From assembly GCF_008831285.2 (NCBI RefSeq), contig NC_045141.1:808001-872000 (forward strand): DNA of 64,000 bases. The letters are read 5' to 3'. Made by a program: the position numbers and the translations under genes. Positions within the stretch are counted from its first letter, which is position 1; each line of letters starts with the position of its first letter. This document shows positions 1-11,759 of this stretch, one piece after another. This stretch comes from Nymphaea colorata. Its lineage: Eukaryota > Streptophyta > Magnoliopsida > Nymphaeales > Nymphaeaceae. The notes beneath the pieces were generated by a model that was not told the DNA's origin, did not search any database, and was given only the letters and a program-made list of their open reading frames with translations.

Positions 1-2
1 TC

Positions 3-843
3 TACAACACGACCAACCAGATCAGCTACACTGTTCTTAGGAGGCATGGCCGTGAAATCACTTCACACATGAGGAGAGCGTTATGACACTTTCTCTATCA
101 AATCTTTCTTCTACTCTTCACATCATCACATTAGTATATTGGCGTCACTTTCTAATTGACTTGCTCTCTTCTACTCTTGGGCAGTGGGTGGGTGTGTGCA
201 GAGATTACTTGGTTGAAGCAAGGTAGCACCGTGCCCGACGGACACCAAGGCTAGAGGAATATTTGAGCAACATCCGGGCAGCCATGACCGGCCCTATTCT
301 CCTTCCTGCCTACTTCTTCCTCTCCCAAAACATTGAGGAACAAACAATCCAGCAGCTGCAGTCTGAGTCCAACATCATCAACTTGTCTTCGATGATAGTT
401 CGTCTCTCGTCTGGCCTCCAGAGATCCAGGGTTAACAGTATTAGCTTCTGAGTTGAAAATGTTCTTATTCTGTTTTTCTGTTTTGATTGGCTGAGGATCT
501 TCTCTTTATATGTTGAACACTTGATCGAAGGTGGGATTCGGGAGAGGCAACCTGCCTAGATCGGTCCAGATTTATATAAACGAGGCAAGGGTAGCAGAGG
601 AGCTAGCACGCAGCACATAAGGAACTTGCTAAGGGATGCATGGAGGAAGCTGAATAGGGAGCTGCTCTCTGCTCAGCAGCAGCAGCAACAGACCACCTTC
701 TCTCGTTCCTTCATGAATGTGGCTCTCAACATTGCGAGGGTCTCCCAGTGCATGTATGACTATGAAGATGGCGTCGGTGTCTTGGAGCATGAGTCCATGG
801 ACCATATCTACTCTCTCATTGCCGAGCCCATCCAGACTGCCTA
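3..843 (+). pseudogene. Terpene synthase pseudogene, C-terminal exons
   Basis: These are remnants of the last exons of a class I plant terpene synthase, which would cyclise prenyl diphosphates. Three blocks are visible. At 3-83 there is YNTTNQISYTVLRRHG, like the family's LYNTTNEIAY helix. At 203-451 there is YLVEAR, then TPRLEEYLSN and SSMIVRLSSGL. At 585-843 there is the terminal exon, with LLRDAWRKLNREL and ALNIARVSQCMYDYEDGVG. Lesions are clear. TGA at 84-86 follows the first block. TAG at 224-226 stands where the family has Trp. The metal-binding NSE/DTE motif after RLS is lost, and a frameshift near 614-620 separates AEELAR from HIRNLL. The window begins inside the gene, so earlier exons, including the DDxxD motif, are not visible. 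AATAAA signals follow near 954. Confidence 0.8.
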
Positions 844-1440
844 AGAAACTCACCAGTGTCGCTGTTTCCCAATCTATCAACCATGTTGGTGCCCGTTAAC
901 CGAATCCTACTTATGATGCTATGTATCATCATGTAATAAAATGGGTACATTAATAAAATAAATTCAGTACTCTCTCTCTCTGTCACATGTATGCACACAT
1001 GTATCCAGCAAGGTTATCTGAAGATCTCGCGAGAACATGATAAGGAGCGGAGGGAAAGACGGCATTTCAGAAGTGCCGCAGCTGCTGTCGCATGACGAAG
1101 CTCGCCAAGCAGGGCATTCCAGGCGTGACTTTCTCTAGAGCGCGTTTTTGACTGGAGGCGATTCAGAGGTCGAGTAAGGTGGCGTTGGATTTGGGCACGT
1201 GTCTAGTATTTTTTATCGAATTTTCAGATTTTTTGGACAATCTTCTGGAGAGATACGGAATTTATAAGTGCCACAGGTTTCTAAAGGACCCTGCGACCTC
1301 CTGCAACCAAGAGACTCACCTGCCACCCAGACTGTCTTGAGCTTGGAATCCGCAGCACCAATATCATGGCCGATGCTGCTAGCTCAAGTCAAAGAGAAGA
1401 AACATTCAAGTGAGCCAAGCCACCGAGCATAATACCCAGA

Positions 1441-3245
1441 AAATTACCTCCACCCCACTCAATGGTGCAAACTATTTGAGTTGGGAGAAGGCTGCTCGCT
1501 TGGTTCTTAGTGGAAGATCAAAGACATGATATATTAACGGGAAAATCAAAGCTCCAGCCACTACTGATCCCAACTATGATGAATGGGAATCAGAGAATGA
1601 CTTGGTTATGGCGTGGCTGCTCAACTCAACCATCAAAGCAAATCTGTTTACATATCAAGATACCCTGCACGGAATATAGGATGCTCTAAAAGAAGTTCAC
1701 AGTGAGCAACATAATCTTTCTCAAGTATACCAGATACAATGCGAGATTGCCAATCTCATCCTCCATGACCAAGATGTGCAGCGGTACATTGGGAGACTCA
1801 GGAGTATACATAATGAGCTCCTCCAATATCGACCAGCGACCTCTGATCCAGTCATTTACAAACAGTGTTTTGAAGAAGATCAAATCTTCAAGGTCCTCGT
1901 TAGATTGAGTGAGGACTGTGAAGCCATAAGGACTCAAACCCTGAATACTATGCTGCTGTCAAAATTCAATGCAGTTTGTCAAATGATTCAGAGAGAGGTG
2001 TCAAGGCGAAGGGTCATGAGCATCCCTCCTAAAATGGACTCCACAGAAGACTGCCAAGAAAGAATGGCGTGCCTTTCACAATCGGGCACTAATCAAGGCA
2101 TGCAAAGGTACCACTCAAACACACAGAAAAATCACAGCAAACTTAAGTGTACTCACTGCAGGAAATTGGGTCACACACGCGATCGCTGCTGGGAACTTGT
2201 GGGGCGACCAGGGAAGGAAAAGGGATGTTCTTCAGTCCCAGACAAAGACGTCAACCTTGCAAACTTTGTCACCAAAGATGACCTGGAAAAATTCTTCCAG
2301 AAATTTTCTAAAGCAAATCTAGTATCTTTCCAACCAGTGGGTGACGTCTCAGAAGGTAAGTTATGTGCCTTATTGACTGCCACTAAAAATAAATCCTGGA
2401 TAGTTGATTCTGGTGCTACTGATCACATGACTAATGGTCCCACAAGACTTGCCGATCTAAATAAGGATCTTTATCGTTCTCTTTTTTCTGTTGAGGGGTC
2501 ATCTATGGTTGTTGCTGGCATTGGAAAAACATTATTCGAGAAAAATATTAGTTCCACTTTACTTGTTCCTAAGCTTGTTGTCAAGCTTATGTCTGTTAGC
2601 AAAATCACTCAAGATTATGATTGTCTGGTTGTTTTCTCCAAGAAGGATGCAACGTTTCAGGACCCAAGCACGAAGAAGGTGATTGCTAAGGGCCGACGCC
2701 ATGGTGACCTCTACACTTTGGACACCAACAGGTTGAGTTTTTTCACCAAATCAAAATCAACTCAAAGGACGGACAATCAAATTTGACATGCTGGATCCGG
2801 ACACATATATGATCGGAACCTCAGTCCCCTCATCCCTTACCTCACCACTGATGATAATAAAGCATGTAATGCATGCGAATTCACCAAATTCACACACCTC
2901 ACCTTCCAGCCAATTCATGAAAGGTCTGAAAAAGCTTTCGATCTCATTCACTCAGATGTTTGGGGACCTGCTCCAGAGGACTCTCACGCTGGTTTTAAGT
3001 TTTATGTCTCTTTCATTGATGGTATGACTCGTGTAACTTTGATTTATTTTCTCAAAAATAAGAGTGAAGTGTCAAAAATTTTGAAGAATTCTATGCCCTC
3101 ATTCTCCCTCAATATGGTGTAAGATTAAAATGCTTCGCTTTGACAATTGTGGTGAATATGTGAATGATGCATTGAAAAAGTTTATGAGGAAACATGGAAT
3201 ACAGCCCCAATATACCTGTGCCAGGACGCCTCATCACAAATGAGC
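1441..3245 (+). pseudogene. Ty1/copia gag-protease-integrase remnant (copy 1)
   Basis: Remnant of a copia polyprotein. Gag begins with STPLNGANYLSWEKAARLVL and includes stops TGA 1527-1529 and TAG 1677-1679 in the same frame. A CX2CX4HX4C zinc knuckle (CTHCRKLGHTRDRC) lies at 2148-2189. The aspartic protease active site WIVDSGATDHMT is at 2397-2432 with Asp-Ser-Gly intact. TGA at 2784-2786 replaces the Trp expected before HAGSGHIYDRN. The frame continues into the integrase with the HX3-CX2C zinc region, HSDVWGP and DGMTRVTLIYF, then shifts near 3090. Coding similarity ends near 3245, before the last catalytic acidic residue. Reverse transcriptase, RNase H and LTRs were not found, so the element is dead and truncated. 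Confidence 0.85.
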
Positions 3246-3344
3246 TTGTAGGTAAATGGAACACATATGATATTGATTTTTAATTTCGTGTCATTATGGA
3301 TATAAAAGTCTTGACCTAAATTATTATACAATTTGATCTATAAA

Positions 3345-4550
3345 CTAGTTGGTAAGTTGACGGCTGAGAGAATGAAGATTGTTTTAGCACAATTATTGGC
3401 TCAGAACAAGGGGCATCTGGTCTCTCTAGTAGATTTATTCACCAACCATGCACCTTGCACTCGAAGCGGTCAACTGCTTGGATAAGGGCATATAAAACAA
3501 TTTTTTCTCCTCAAATTAGATATTCGAAAAGCTTATGGCAAAGTGAGATGGTCTTTCCCGCACTTTGGTCTTTCTTTTTTGGGATCCTGTGAAGATTGGG
3601 TGAGGAAAATTATTACTTATGCTTCTACTGCTTCCTTAGTTGTCACCTTTAAGAAGGGAGGGAACCACTTTTTGTTGCCATGGAGGCTGATGACAAGTGC
3701 ACCTTCTCTCTCCACTTTTGTTTACTATCGTTGTGTTGTGGAAGTTTTATCTCAAAACCTCCAATGGTGAGTTTTATAGGGCATGAAGCCCCTAAAATGA
3801 CTTTCTCAATTTAATTCTTACCTGGGGCACTTCTTCTCTGCAAATGACGTCCTTTTCTTTTTTTGGGCTGTTGTGAAATCCACTTCTTTGTTTAAACCAA
3901 GTTTTACCTGATTTCACTTCCAAAGCGGGTTTGACTATAAATTCATTTCATTTTTTTATTCATTTTAATGTTCTTGAGAACACAATGGTCATTGCAAACC
4001 GATTTCATTGACAGTTGTCTAAACTTCCCCTAACTTATTTGGGTTCCATTATTTGTTGGTACTCTCACGCCTGACTTATGTGAGAAGATTTGTAGATGGG
4101 TGGACCATCCACTTAGTTATATAAGAAGCATGTTCTGCAGCAAGTGGCACTTATTGTACTGAACTTTGTAGATAAGAACTTGTCATTTTATTTGGGGGGA
4201 TTCTCATCATACTAGGAAACGTCACTTACTTAGTTGGAAGTCTACTTGCTCCGATACAAGAAGGTGGTCTTGGCCTTCTTGACATCACCAACTCCTTATG
4301 TGCTATTTTGATCAGACACCAATACTTGAATGGGAGCTTGTGAACACTGTAAAGTAACACTTATTTCTCTTGGATATGGAAAAGCTGCCTTTTGGGGACG
4401 AGAAGAAGTTTGTTACTTAATTTAGCGGCGTTTAGGTTACAATAAAGGTGAAAATTTGGTGTGAGGACTGGGGTGCTCATAATTTTGTTAACTTGAGATG
4501 AAATGGACATGAAATAAAAAACAAAAGACCTAGATACAAGGGCGAAAGCC
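3345..4550 (+). pseudogene. LINE reverse transcriptase remnant (copy 1, cut by gap)
   Basis: Decayed L1-type non-LTR retrotransposon. KLTAERMKIVLAQLLAQNKG matches the start of plant LINE reverse transcriptases. At 3508-3600 there is FFLLKLDIRKAYGKVRWSF, the segment carrying the first catalytic Asp. A short region near 3835 resembles the FADD block but is broken. Farther on, segments like WGDSHHTRKRHLLSWKS and YLNGSL-type residues match the thumb and post-RT region. Frames change repeatedly. It starts about 100 bp after the copia remnant, so the two elements probably met by nested insertion or deletion. The end is missing because of the N gap; copy 2 shows the continuation. Confidence 0.75.
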
Positions 4551-4650
4551 NNNNNNNNNNNNNNNNNNNNNNNNNNNNNNNNNNNNNNNNNNNNNNNNNN
4601 NNNNNNNNNNNNNNNNNNNNNNNNNNNNNNNNNNNNNNNNNNNNNNNNNN
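4551..4650. other. Assembly gap (100 N)
   Basis: Exactly 100 undetermined bases. A fixed round number is the usual scaffold placeholder and says nothing about true gap size. The same ~4 kb sequence flanks it on both sides. Confidence 0.99.
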
Positions 4651-4651
4651 T

Positions 4652-4913
4652 TAAACGAGGCAAGGGTAGCGGAGGAGCTAGCACGCAGCACATAAGGAAC
4701 TTGCTAAGGATGCATGGAGGAAGCTGAACAGGGAGCTGCTCTCTGCTCAGCAGCAGCAGCAACAGACCACCTTCTCTCGTTCCTCATGAATGTGCTCTCA
4801 ACATTGCGAGGGTCTCCCAGTGCATGTATGACTATGAAGATGGCGTCGGTGTCTTGGAGCATGAGTCCATGGACCATATCTACTCTCTCATTGCCGAGCC
4901 CATCCAGACTGCC
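4652..4913 (+). pseudogene. Terpene synthase terminal exon, copy 2
   Basis: Second appearance of the terminal terpene synthase exon seen at 585-843. It carries the same frameshift before HIRNLL. It also has extra one-base deletions in short homopolymers, such as GGG to GG, TT to T and GG to G, which break the frame further. These extra losses are concentrated within about 550 bases of the N gap, the pattern of uncorrected long-read error at a contig edge. I do not count this as an independent gene copy. Confidence 0.8.
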
Positions 4914-5507
4914 TAAGAAACTCACCAGTGTCGCTGTTTCCCAATCTATCAACCATGTGGTGCCCGTTAACCGAATCCTACTTATGATGCTATGTATCAT
5001 CATGTAATAAAATGGACATTAATAAAATAAATTCAGTACTCTCTCTCTCTGTCACATGTATGCACACATGTATCCAGCAAGTTATCTGAAGATCTCGCGA
5101 GAACATGATAAGGAGCGGAGGGAAAGACGGCATTTCAGAAGTGCCGCAGCTGCTGTCGCATGACGAAGCTCGCCAAGCAGGGCATTCCAGGCGTGACTTT
5201 CTCTAAGCGCGTTTTTGACTGGAGGCGATTCAGAGGTCGAGTAAGGTGGCGTTGGATTTGGGCACGTGTCTAGTATTTTTTATCGAATTTTCAGATTTTT
5301 TGGACAATCTTCTGGAGAGATACGGAATTTATAAGTGCCACAGGTTTCTAAAGGACCCTGCGACCTCCTGCAACCAAGAGACTCACCTGCCACCCAGACT
5401 GTCTTGAGCTTGGAATCCGCAGCACCAATATCATGGCCGATGCTGCTAGCTCAAGTCAAAGAGAAGAAACATTCAAGTGAGCCAAGCCACCGAGCATAAT
5501 ACCCAGA

Positions 5508-7312
5508 AAATTACCTCCACCCCACTCAATGGTGCAAACTATTTGAGTTGGGAGAAGGCTGCTCGCTTGGTTCTTAGTGGAAGATCAAAGACATGATATA
5601 TTAACGGGAAAATCAAAGCTCCAGCCACTACTGATCCCAACTATGATGAATGGGAATCAGAGAATGACTTGGTTATGGCGTGGCTGCTCAACTCAACCAT
5701 CAAAGCAAATCTGTTTACATATCAAGATACCCTGCACGGAATATAGGATGCTCTAAAAGAAGTTCACAGTGAGCAACATAATCTTTCTCAAGTATACCAG
5801 ATACAATGCGAGATTGCCAATCTCATCCTCCATGACCAAGATGTGCAGCGGTACATTGGGAGACTCAGGAGTATACATAATGAGCTCCTCCAATATCGAC
5901 CAGCGACCTCTGATCCAGTCATTTACAAACAGTGTTTTGAAGAAGATCAAATCTTCAAGGTCCTCGTTAGATTGAGTGAGGACTGTGAAGCCATAAGGAC
6001 TCAAACCCTGAATACTATGCTGCTGTCAAAATTCAATGCAGTTTGTCAAATGATTCAGAGAGAGGTGTCAAGGCGAAGGGTCATGAGCATCCCTCCTAAA
6101 ATGGACTCCACAGAAGACTGCCAAGAAAGAATGGCGTGCCTTTCACAATCGGGCACTAATCAAGGCATGCAAAGGTACCACTCAAACACACAGAAAAATC
6201 ACAGCAAACTTAAGTGTACTCACTGCAGGAAATTGGGTCACACACGCGATCGCTGCTGGGAACTTGTGGGGCGACCAGGGAAGGAAAAGGGATGTTCTTC
6301 AGTCCCAGACAAAGACGTCAACCTTGCAAACTTTGTCACCAAAGATGACCTGGAAAAATTCTTCCAGAAATTTTCTAAAGCAAATCTAGTATCTTTCCAA
6401 CCAGTGGGTGACGTCTCAGAAGGTAAGTTATGTGCCTTATTGACTGCCACTAAAAATAAATCCTGGATAGTTGATTCTGGTGCTACTGATCACATGACTA
6501 ATGGTCCCACAAGACTTGCCGATCTAAATAAGGATCTTTATCGTTCTCTTTTTTCTGTTGAGGGGTCATCTATGGTTGTTGCTGGCATTGGAAAAACATT
6601 ATTCGAGAAAAATATTAGTTCCACTTTACTTGTTCCTAAGCTTGTTGTCAAGCTTATGTCTGTTAGCAAAATCACTCAAGATTATGATTGTCTGGTTGTT
6701 TTCTCCAAGAAGGATGCAACGTTTCAGGACCCAAGCACGAAGAAGGTGATTGCTAAGGGCCGACGCCATGGTGACCTCTACACTTTGGACACCAACAGGT
6801 TGAGTTTTTTCACCAAATCAAAATCAACTCAAAGGACGGACAATCAAATTTGACATGCTGGATCCGGACACATATATGATCGGAACCTCAGTCCCCTCAT
6901 CCCTTACCTCACCACTGATGATAATAAAGCATGTAATGCATGCGAATTCACCAAATTCACACACCTCACCTTCCAGCCAATTCATGAAAGGTCTGAAAAA
7001 GCTTTCGATCTCATTCACTCAGATGTTTGGGGACCTGCTCCAGAGGACTCTCACGCTGGTTTTAAGTTTTATGTCTCTTTCATTGATGGTATGACTCGTG
7101 TAACTTTGATTTATTTTCTCAAAAATAAGAGTGAAGTGTCAAAAATTTTGAAGAATTCTATGCCCTCATTCTCCCTCAATATGGTGTAAGATTAAAATGC
7201 TTCGCTTTGACAATTGTGGTGAATATGTGAATGATGCATTGAAAAAGTTTATGAGGAAACATGGAATACAGCCCCAATATACCTGTGCCAGGACGCCTCA
7301 TCACAAATGAGC
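5508..7312 (+). pseudogene. Ty1/copia gag-protease-integrase remnant (copy 2)
   Basis: Same copia remnant as at 1441-3245, with the same stops, zinc knuckle, protease motif and integrase break, at offset 4067. Identity in every lesion means it carries no independent history. It is probably the same locus present twice in the assembly. Confidence 0.85.
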
Positions 7313-7411
7313 TTGTAGGTAAATGGAACACATATGATATTGATTTTTAATTTCGTGTCATTATGGATATAAAAGTCTTGACCTAAATTATTATACAATT
7401 TGATCTATAAA

Positions 7412-9290
7412 CTAGTTGGTAAGTTGACGGCTGAGAGAATGAAGATTGTTTTAGCACAATTATTGGCTCAGAACAAGGGGCATCTGGTCTCTCTAGTAGA
7501 TTTATTCACCAACCATGCACCTTGCACTCGAAGCGGTCAACTGCTTGGATAAGGGCATATAAAACAATTTTTTCTCCTCAAATTAGATATTCGAAAAGCT
7601 TATGGCAAAGTGAGATGGTCTTTCCCGCACTTTGGTCTTTCTTTTTTGGGATCCTGTGAAGATTGGGTGAGGAAAATTATTACTTATGCTTCTACTGCTT
7701 CCTTAGTTGTCACCTTTAAGAAGGGAGGGAACCACTTTTTGTTGCCATGGAGGCTGATGACAAGTGCACCTTCTCTCTCCACTTTTGTTTACTATCGTTG
7801 TGTTGTGGAAGTTTTATCTCAAAACCTCCAATGGTGAGTTTTATAGGGCATGAAGCCCCTAAAATGACTTTCTCAATTTAATTCTTACCTGGGGCACTTC
7901 TTCTCTGCAAATGACGTCCTTTTCTTTTTTTGGGCTGTTGTGAAAATCCACTTCTTTGTTTAAACCAAGTTTTACCTGATTTCACTTCCAAAGCGGGTTT
8001 GACTATAAATTCATTTCATTTTTTTATTCATTTTAATGTTCTTGAGAACACAATGGTCATTGCAAACCGATTTCATTGACAGTTGTCTAAACTTCCCCTA
8101 ACTTATTTGGGTTCCATTATTTGTTGGTACTCTCACGCCTGACTTATGTGAGAAGATTTGTAGATGGGTGGACCATCCACTTAGTTATATAAGAAGCATG
8201 TTCTGCAGCAAGTGGCACTTATTGTACTGAACTTTGTAGATAAGAACTTGTCATTTTATTTGGGGGGATTCTCATCATACTAGGAAACGTCACTTACTTA
8301 GTTGGAAGTCTACTTGCTCCGATACAAGAAGGTGGTCTTGGCCTTCTTGACATCACCAACTCCTTATGTGCTATTTTGATCAGACACCAATACTTGAATG
8401 GGAGCTTGTGAACACTGTAAAGTAACACTTATTTCTCTTGGATATGGAAAAGCTGCCTTTTGGGGACGAGAAGAAGTTTGTTACTTAATTTAGCGGCGTT
8501 TAGGTTACAATAAAGGTGAAAATTTGGTGTGAGGACTGGGGTGCTCATAATTTTGTTAACTTGAGATGAAATGGACATGAAATAAAAAACAAAAGACCCT
8601 AGATACAAGAGCAAAGCCAGCAACTTTTTTTAGGAAGGGTAGAATAGTATTTACAAAAAATATACAAGTACTAAACAATATTTTTCAAAATTTTTACATA
8701 GCCCAAATGAATATTTTTTTTAAAATATAAGTATCATATTTTTTCCAAAATATGAGGGGGGAGGGGTCATGGCTAGAAGTGCATAACTCTATTCAAGAAG
8801 TTATCTCATGGTGGTTCAAATGGTCTTTCAAATAAATGGGTTACAACACGCTGTGTTTATGCTTACATGTACTCTTTTGAAACATAAAAAAAGAAAGAAA
8901 TTCTATTATGCATCATGTCAATTTGATTCTGAGTGGTCTCGAATGGAGAGTCTGCAATGATTTAAAGGATATGATAGCAGGTATAAAGTGCAAACATCAA
9001 GAGGTGATCTTTCCTCCTTACTACATGGTTTCCCAGTCGATCTGTATGTGGGGAAATGGTGTGCAGAAAATGGCTTTTTATAGCTGATGTATTTGCTGTC
9101 AACAATCGATTGCAATGAGGTTGTAATCCTTTTGTACAGTGAGGTTCGTTTTATGACTATCTTCTTTTTGGTTATTTGTAGTTTCTATCTTTGTATTTGA
9201 GGTTTATGTCTCTCTTCTTTTTTGGTTTGTTCTAGCTCAGGTATCTTGTATTTTGTTATCTGTTATATTGTAATAAAAAGTTTGGGACGC
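7412..9290 (+). pseudogene. LINE remnant (copy 2) with 3' part
   Basis: Continuation of the LINE described at 3345-4550. After the duplicated part ends, it proceeds through an AT-rich interruption (about 8620-8760) into a C-terminal segment. There EVISWWFKWSFK and MGYNTLCLCLHVLF, followed by RNSIMHHVNLILSG, match the end of plant LINE ORF2 after the reverse transcriptase. The tail is AT-rich and ends near TATTGTAATAAAAAGTTTGG at about 9267-9286. No clean poly(A) or target duplication was identified. All frames are broken. Confidence 0.65.
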
Positions 9291-10570
9291 CCAAACTCGT
9301 AGCAAGGACGTTGCATTGCCAAGTAGGGCTGAACATGTGTCGAGCCCAAGCTTGTCCCTCTTGAGCTCGACTCCCTTCAACTCCACCCCACCCCCCCAAT
9401 TTTCTCCCTCTCTCTCTTCACAAGGACAAATTGTCAACGCGACAAATTGAAGAGAACATGTGGTGCCATTTGTATCTTTCTAAAAGCAATTCCATTCTCT
9501 CCCCAACCTTGCGTGGCGTATGGCCGGTGAAAGAATGATACCCCATCGGATCAGATTCGAACCGAATGTATGGCATTACCCTATTCTATATATCAGAAGT
9601 TCACATATTTAGATTTGATTTAAGATTTGAATATTAATGAAGGAAAGTTTGTGTGAATTAAATTTTTGAATTTATAGTCCAGATCCGATCTGATATCTAA
9701 TTTTCATTTTAACATGATCCAAGTCTGAATCCATCCTTTAATTATGCAAACAAATTCGGACCATATTTTGACATGTGAAGGACTGGCCATCTTTCAAATT
9801 GTTTGTATATTCAATATACAAGGATATTTGTTTGAAATTCAACCTAAACACTTTTATTTTCCTTTCTAATTTAATCAGATATTAGATACATCGACATCCT
9901 TAGCCATGCCCTTAAATAAAGATACTTTGTTCTCAGAAAAGAAATAATCGAGAAGAGATTCATTGTCATTAAATACTCTTAGGGGTTGTTTAACAACAAG
10001 CATGAACATTATTATGTGAGTGTTCGATGAAGGATAACACATAAATTTAGTACTGTTTCATGAGGCCCTAATCCTTAGAGTGGATTTATTACACTCATAT
10101 AATATCCCTGCAAACAAATGATACCTTGACAATGCACACTAAATTATTGTAAGTTCCAGAAATATTAAGGAAAATTAACCCTTTTGGAGGGTTGGATTTT
10201 TATCAGCTCATGATTAATATAACTGGATAAAATGTTGGTGAGGGTTGTATCTTGACGTTCTCTGTTGATTTTCTAAAAAAACATTCGTGGGTAGTAAACA
10301 TTTATGGTTGTGGAAACCATCTTGTGAGGGTTCAGTTTATATTTTTATAAATACTGCTATTGCAAAAAACATACATACATGGAATCAAATCAATCAAGCT
10401 GGTCAATTCAGTAAAATTGGCTATTTGAACAATTCAATTGATTCAACTGTGAATCGGCAAAACACTATATAAAATTTACCTTTTTTAAAAATGATAATAC
10501 CAAAAACATATATGAACAATTAAACGTGAGTTTGTGACACTTAAGCTGAAACGTATGAGGGGCCCTTGGG
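9291..10570. other. AT-rich intergenic stretch, nothing identified
   Basis: Non-coding sequence with scattered GATTTGAATTT-like words near 9550-9770, of the kind common in degraded plant repeats. No convincing exon, tRNA or terminal inverted repeat was seen. Confidence 0.6.
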
Positions 10571-10574
10571 TCTT

Positions 10575-11755
10575 TTCTAGGTAGTGTGGTTGTTAAATTG
10601 GCCTGATGGATACCAGATTCCAATGGAACTGAATCCCAGCGACCCACCACACTTCTTTACTATTCCTCTCCAACAAATTTGATCTTATGCATCACCAAAT
10701 CTTCTTCTGTTTGGCCCTCTCTTAAAACCTCCTTCACAAACAAGTACCAACTTTGGTGGAAACTAAATTCTTGTAATTCATGCATATAAAAAGCACCCAT
10801 TCCCTCTGACACATATTTCTTTCTACTGGTAATCAAAATTTTGCTCCCGATTGCACCCGCCATCAATATTCCCCCTATCTCTTCCTCCCACCATTTTACT
10901 TCCCATACATCATCTAGGACCAACAAAATTTTTTCCTTTGAGAGCTAGTTCAGTAATTGTGTGCATAAGTCAGTCAAGGAACAATCAGTGTTTTCTGCAG
11001 AACCCTTGCACACTTCTCTTAGTCAAATCCTTATGGTTTGGCCTTTCTGAAACACAAACCCACCACCTGCGTTCCATGAACTGTTGTTCAACTTCATTAA
11101 ATACCATGTTTGCAAGAGTCATTTTACTGATTCCTCCCTTTCCAAGAATGGAGATAATAGAAGTAGCACCCTTCTCAGTCTTACTACAAAAGTCATTCGT
11201 CAAGAGCATTTCTACTAACACCTTTTTATCATTCTGCCTGCCTATGGGAAGTTGTATACCTATGTGACGGGTTGCCTCTTTGGGGTTGACATGTTCACAT
11301 TAAACAGGGTACCACCCCCTTTTGGTGTTGTTTTGAGCCTATCCACCATATCCCAATCTTTCTTTATTTTATCAAGCCTTTCATTGATTTTGATACCAAG
11401 TTTGTAACGAAAAGAAACTTTTTCTTAATAGGAAGAGAGCCCTGTGGTCAAAGACCACTTCTGTACCTGATCCCTCTTGCTGGCCTCAATTTTGCTTCGA
11501 TATCCTTCGATGATGTCCTCGGCATCATAAAGAACATCCTTGAGCTCAAACTCTAGTTCTGTGTCGCACTCCTTGCTGAAAAAGGACTCGATCAGCATCT
11601 TTGATGGCCTTTTAGAATATTTTCAGGATCCTTTGGAGCTTCTTCAGATCATCTTTGGCATTCAAGATGTAGTCTTTCATCTCTTTCAACAAATTGGTTG
11701 CAGTAAAAATGGCTGTTTGCACAAGAGCATCTATTGAACATAGGCAAAAAACTGC
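10575..11755 (-). pseudogene. CC-NBS-LRR (NLR) resistance-like pseudogene
   Basis: Decayed intracellular immune receptor read on the minus strand. From 11755 downward there is an Rx-type coiled coil: ALVQTAIFTATNLLKEMKDY, then LKKLQRILKIF and, after a frameshift, DVLYDAEDIIEGYRSKIEA. The P-loop follows near 11140 as GKGGISKMTLA, a degraded GMGGIGKTTLA that keeps the Lys but loses the adjacent Gly and Thr. Kinase-2 is well kept as MLVLDDVW (10926-10903), with RNBS-B GSKILITSRKKYV after it. A last block near 10650 reads IVKKCGG, the start of the GLPLA region. In-frame stops include TAA at 11612-11614. No leucine-rich repeats are visible, so the gene is truncated as well as broken. Confidence 0.8.
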
Positions 11756-11759
11756 ACAT

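Larger units (their letters stand above)
577..4550. repeat. Copy 1 of a ~4-kb near-identical duplication (ends at the N gap)
   Basis: This stretch matches 4652-8617 almost base for base, with an offset of 4067 through most of its length. It contains the terminal terpene synthase exon, a copia gag-pol remnant and most of a LINE remnant. Its last 40 bases before the N run differ from copy 2 by several small changes, as expected at an unpolished contig end. I read it as an unmerged overlap between two contigs rather than a biological duplication. Confidence 0.9.
4652..8617. repeat. Copy 2 of the ~4-kb near-identical duplication (starts at the N gap)
   Basis: Matches 577-4550. Apart from edge-proximal small deletions, the interior is essentially identical; one extra A near 7945 changes the offset from 4067 to 4068. 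Similarity ends within about 10 bases of where copy 1 meets the gap. Beyond 8617 the sequence continues uniquely. Confidence 0.9.

Noticed and set aside
4361-4762. Minus-strand reading frame running through the N gap
   Set aside because: It depends on 100 undetermined bases and lies antisense to the LINE and terpene synthase remnants.
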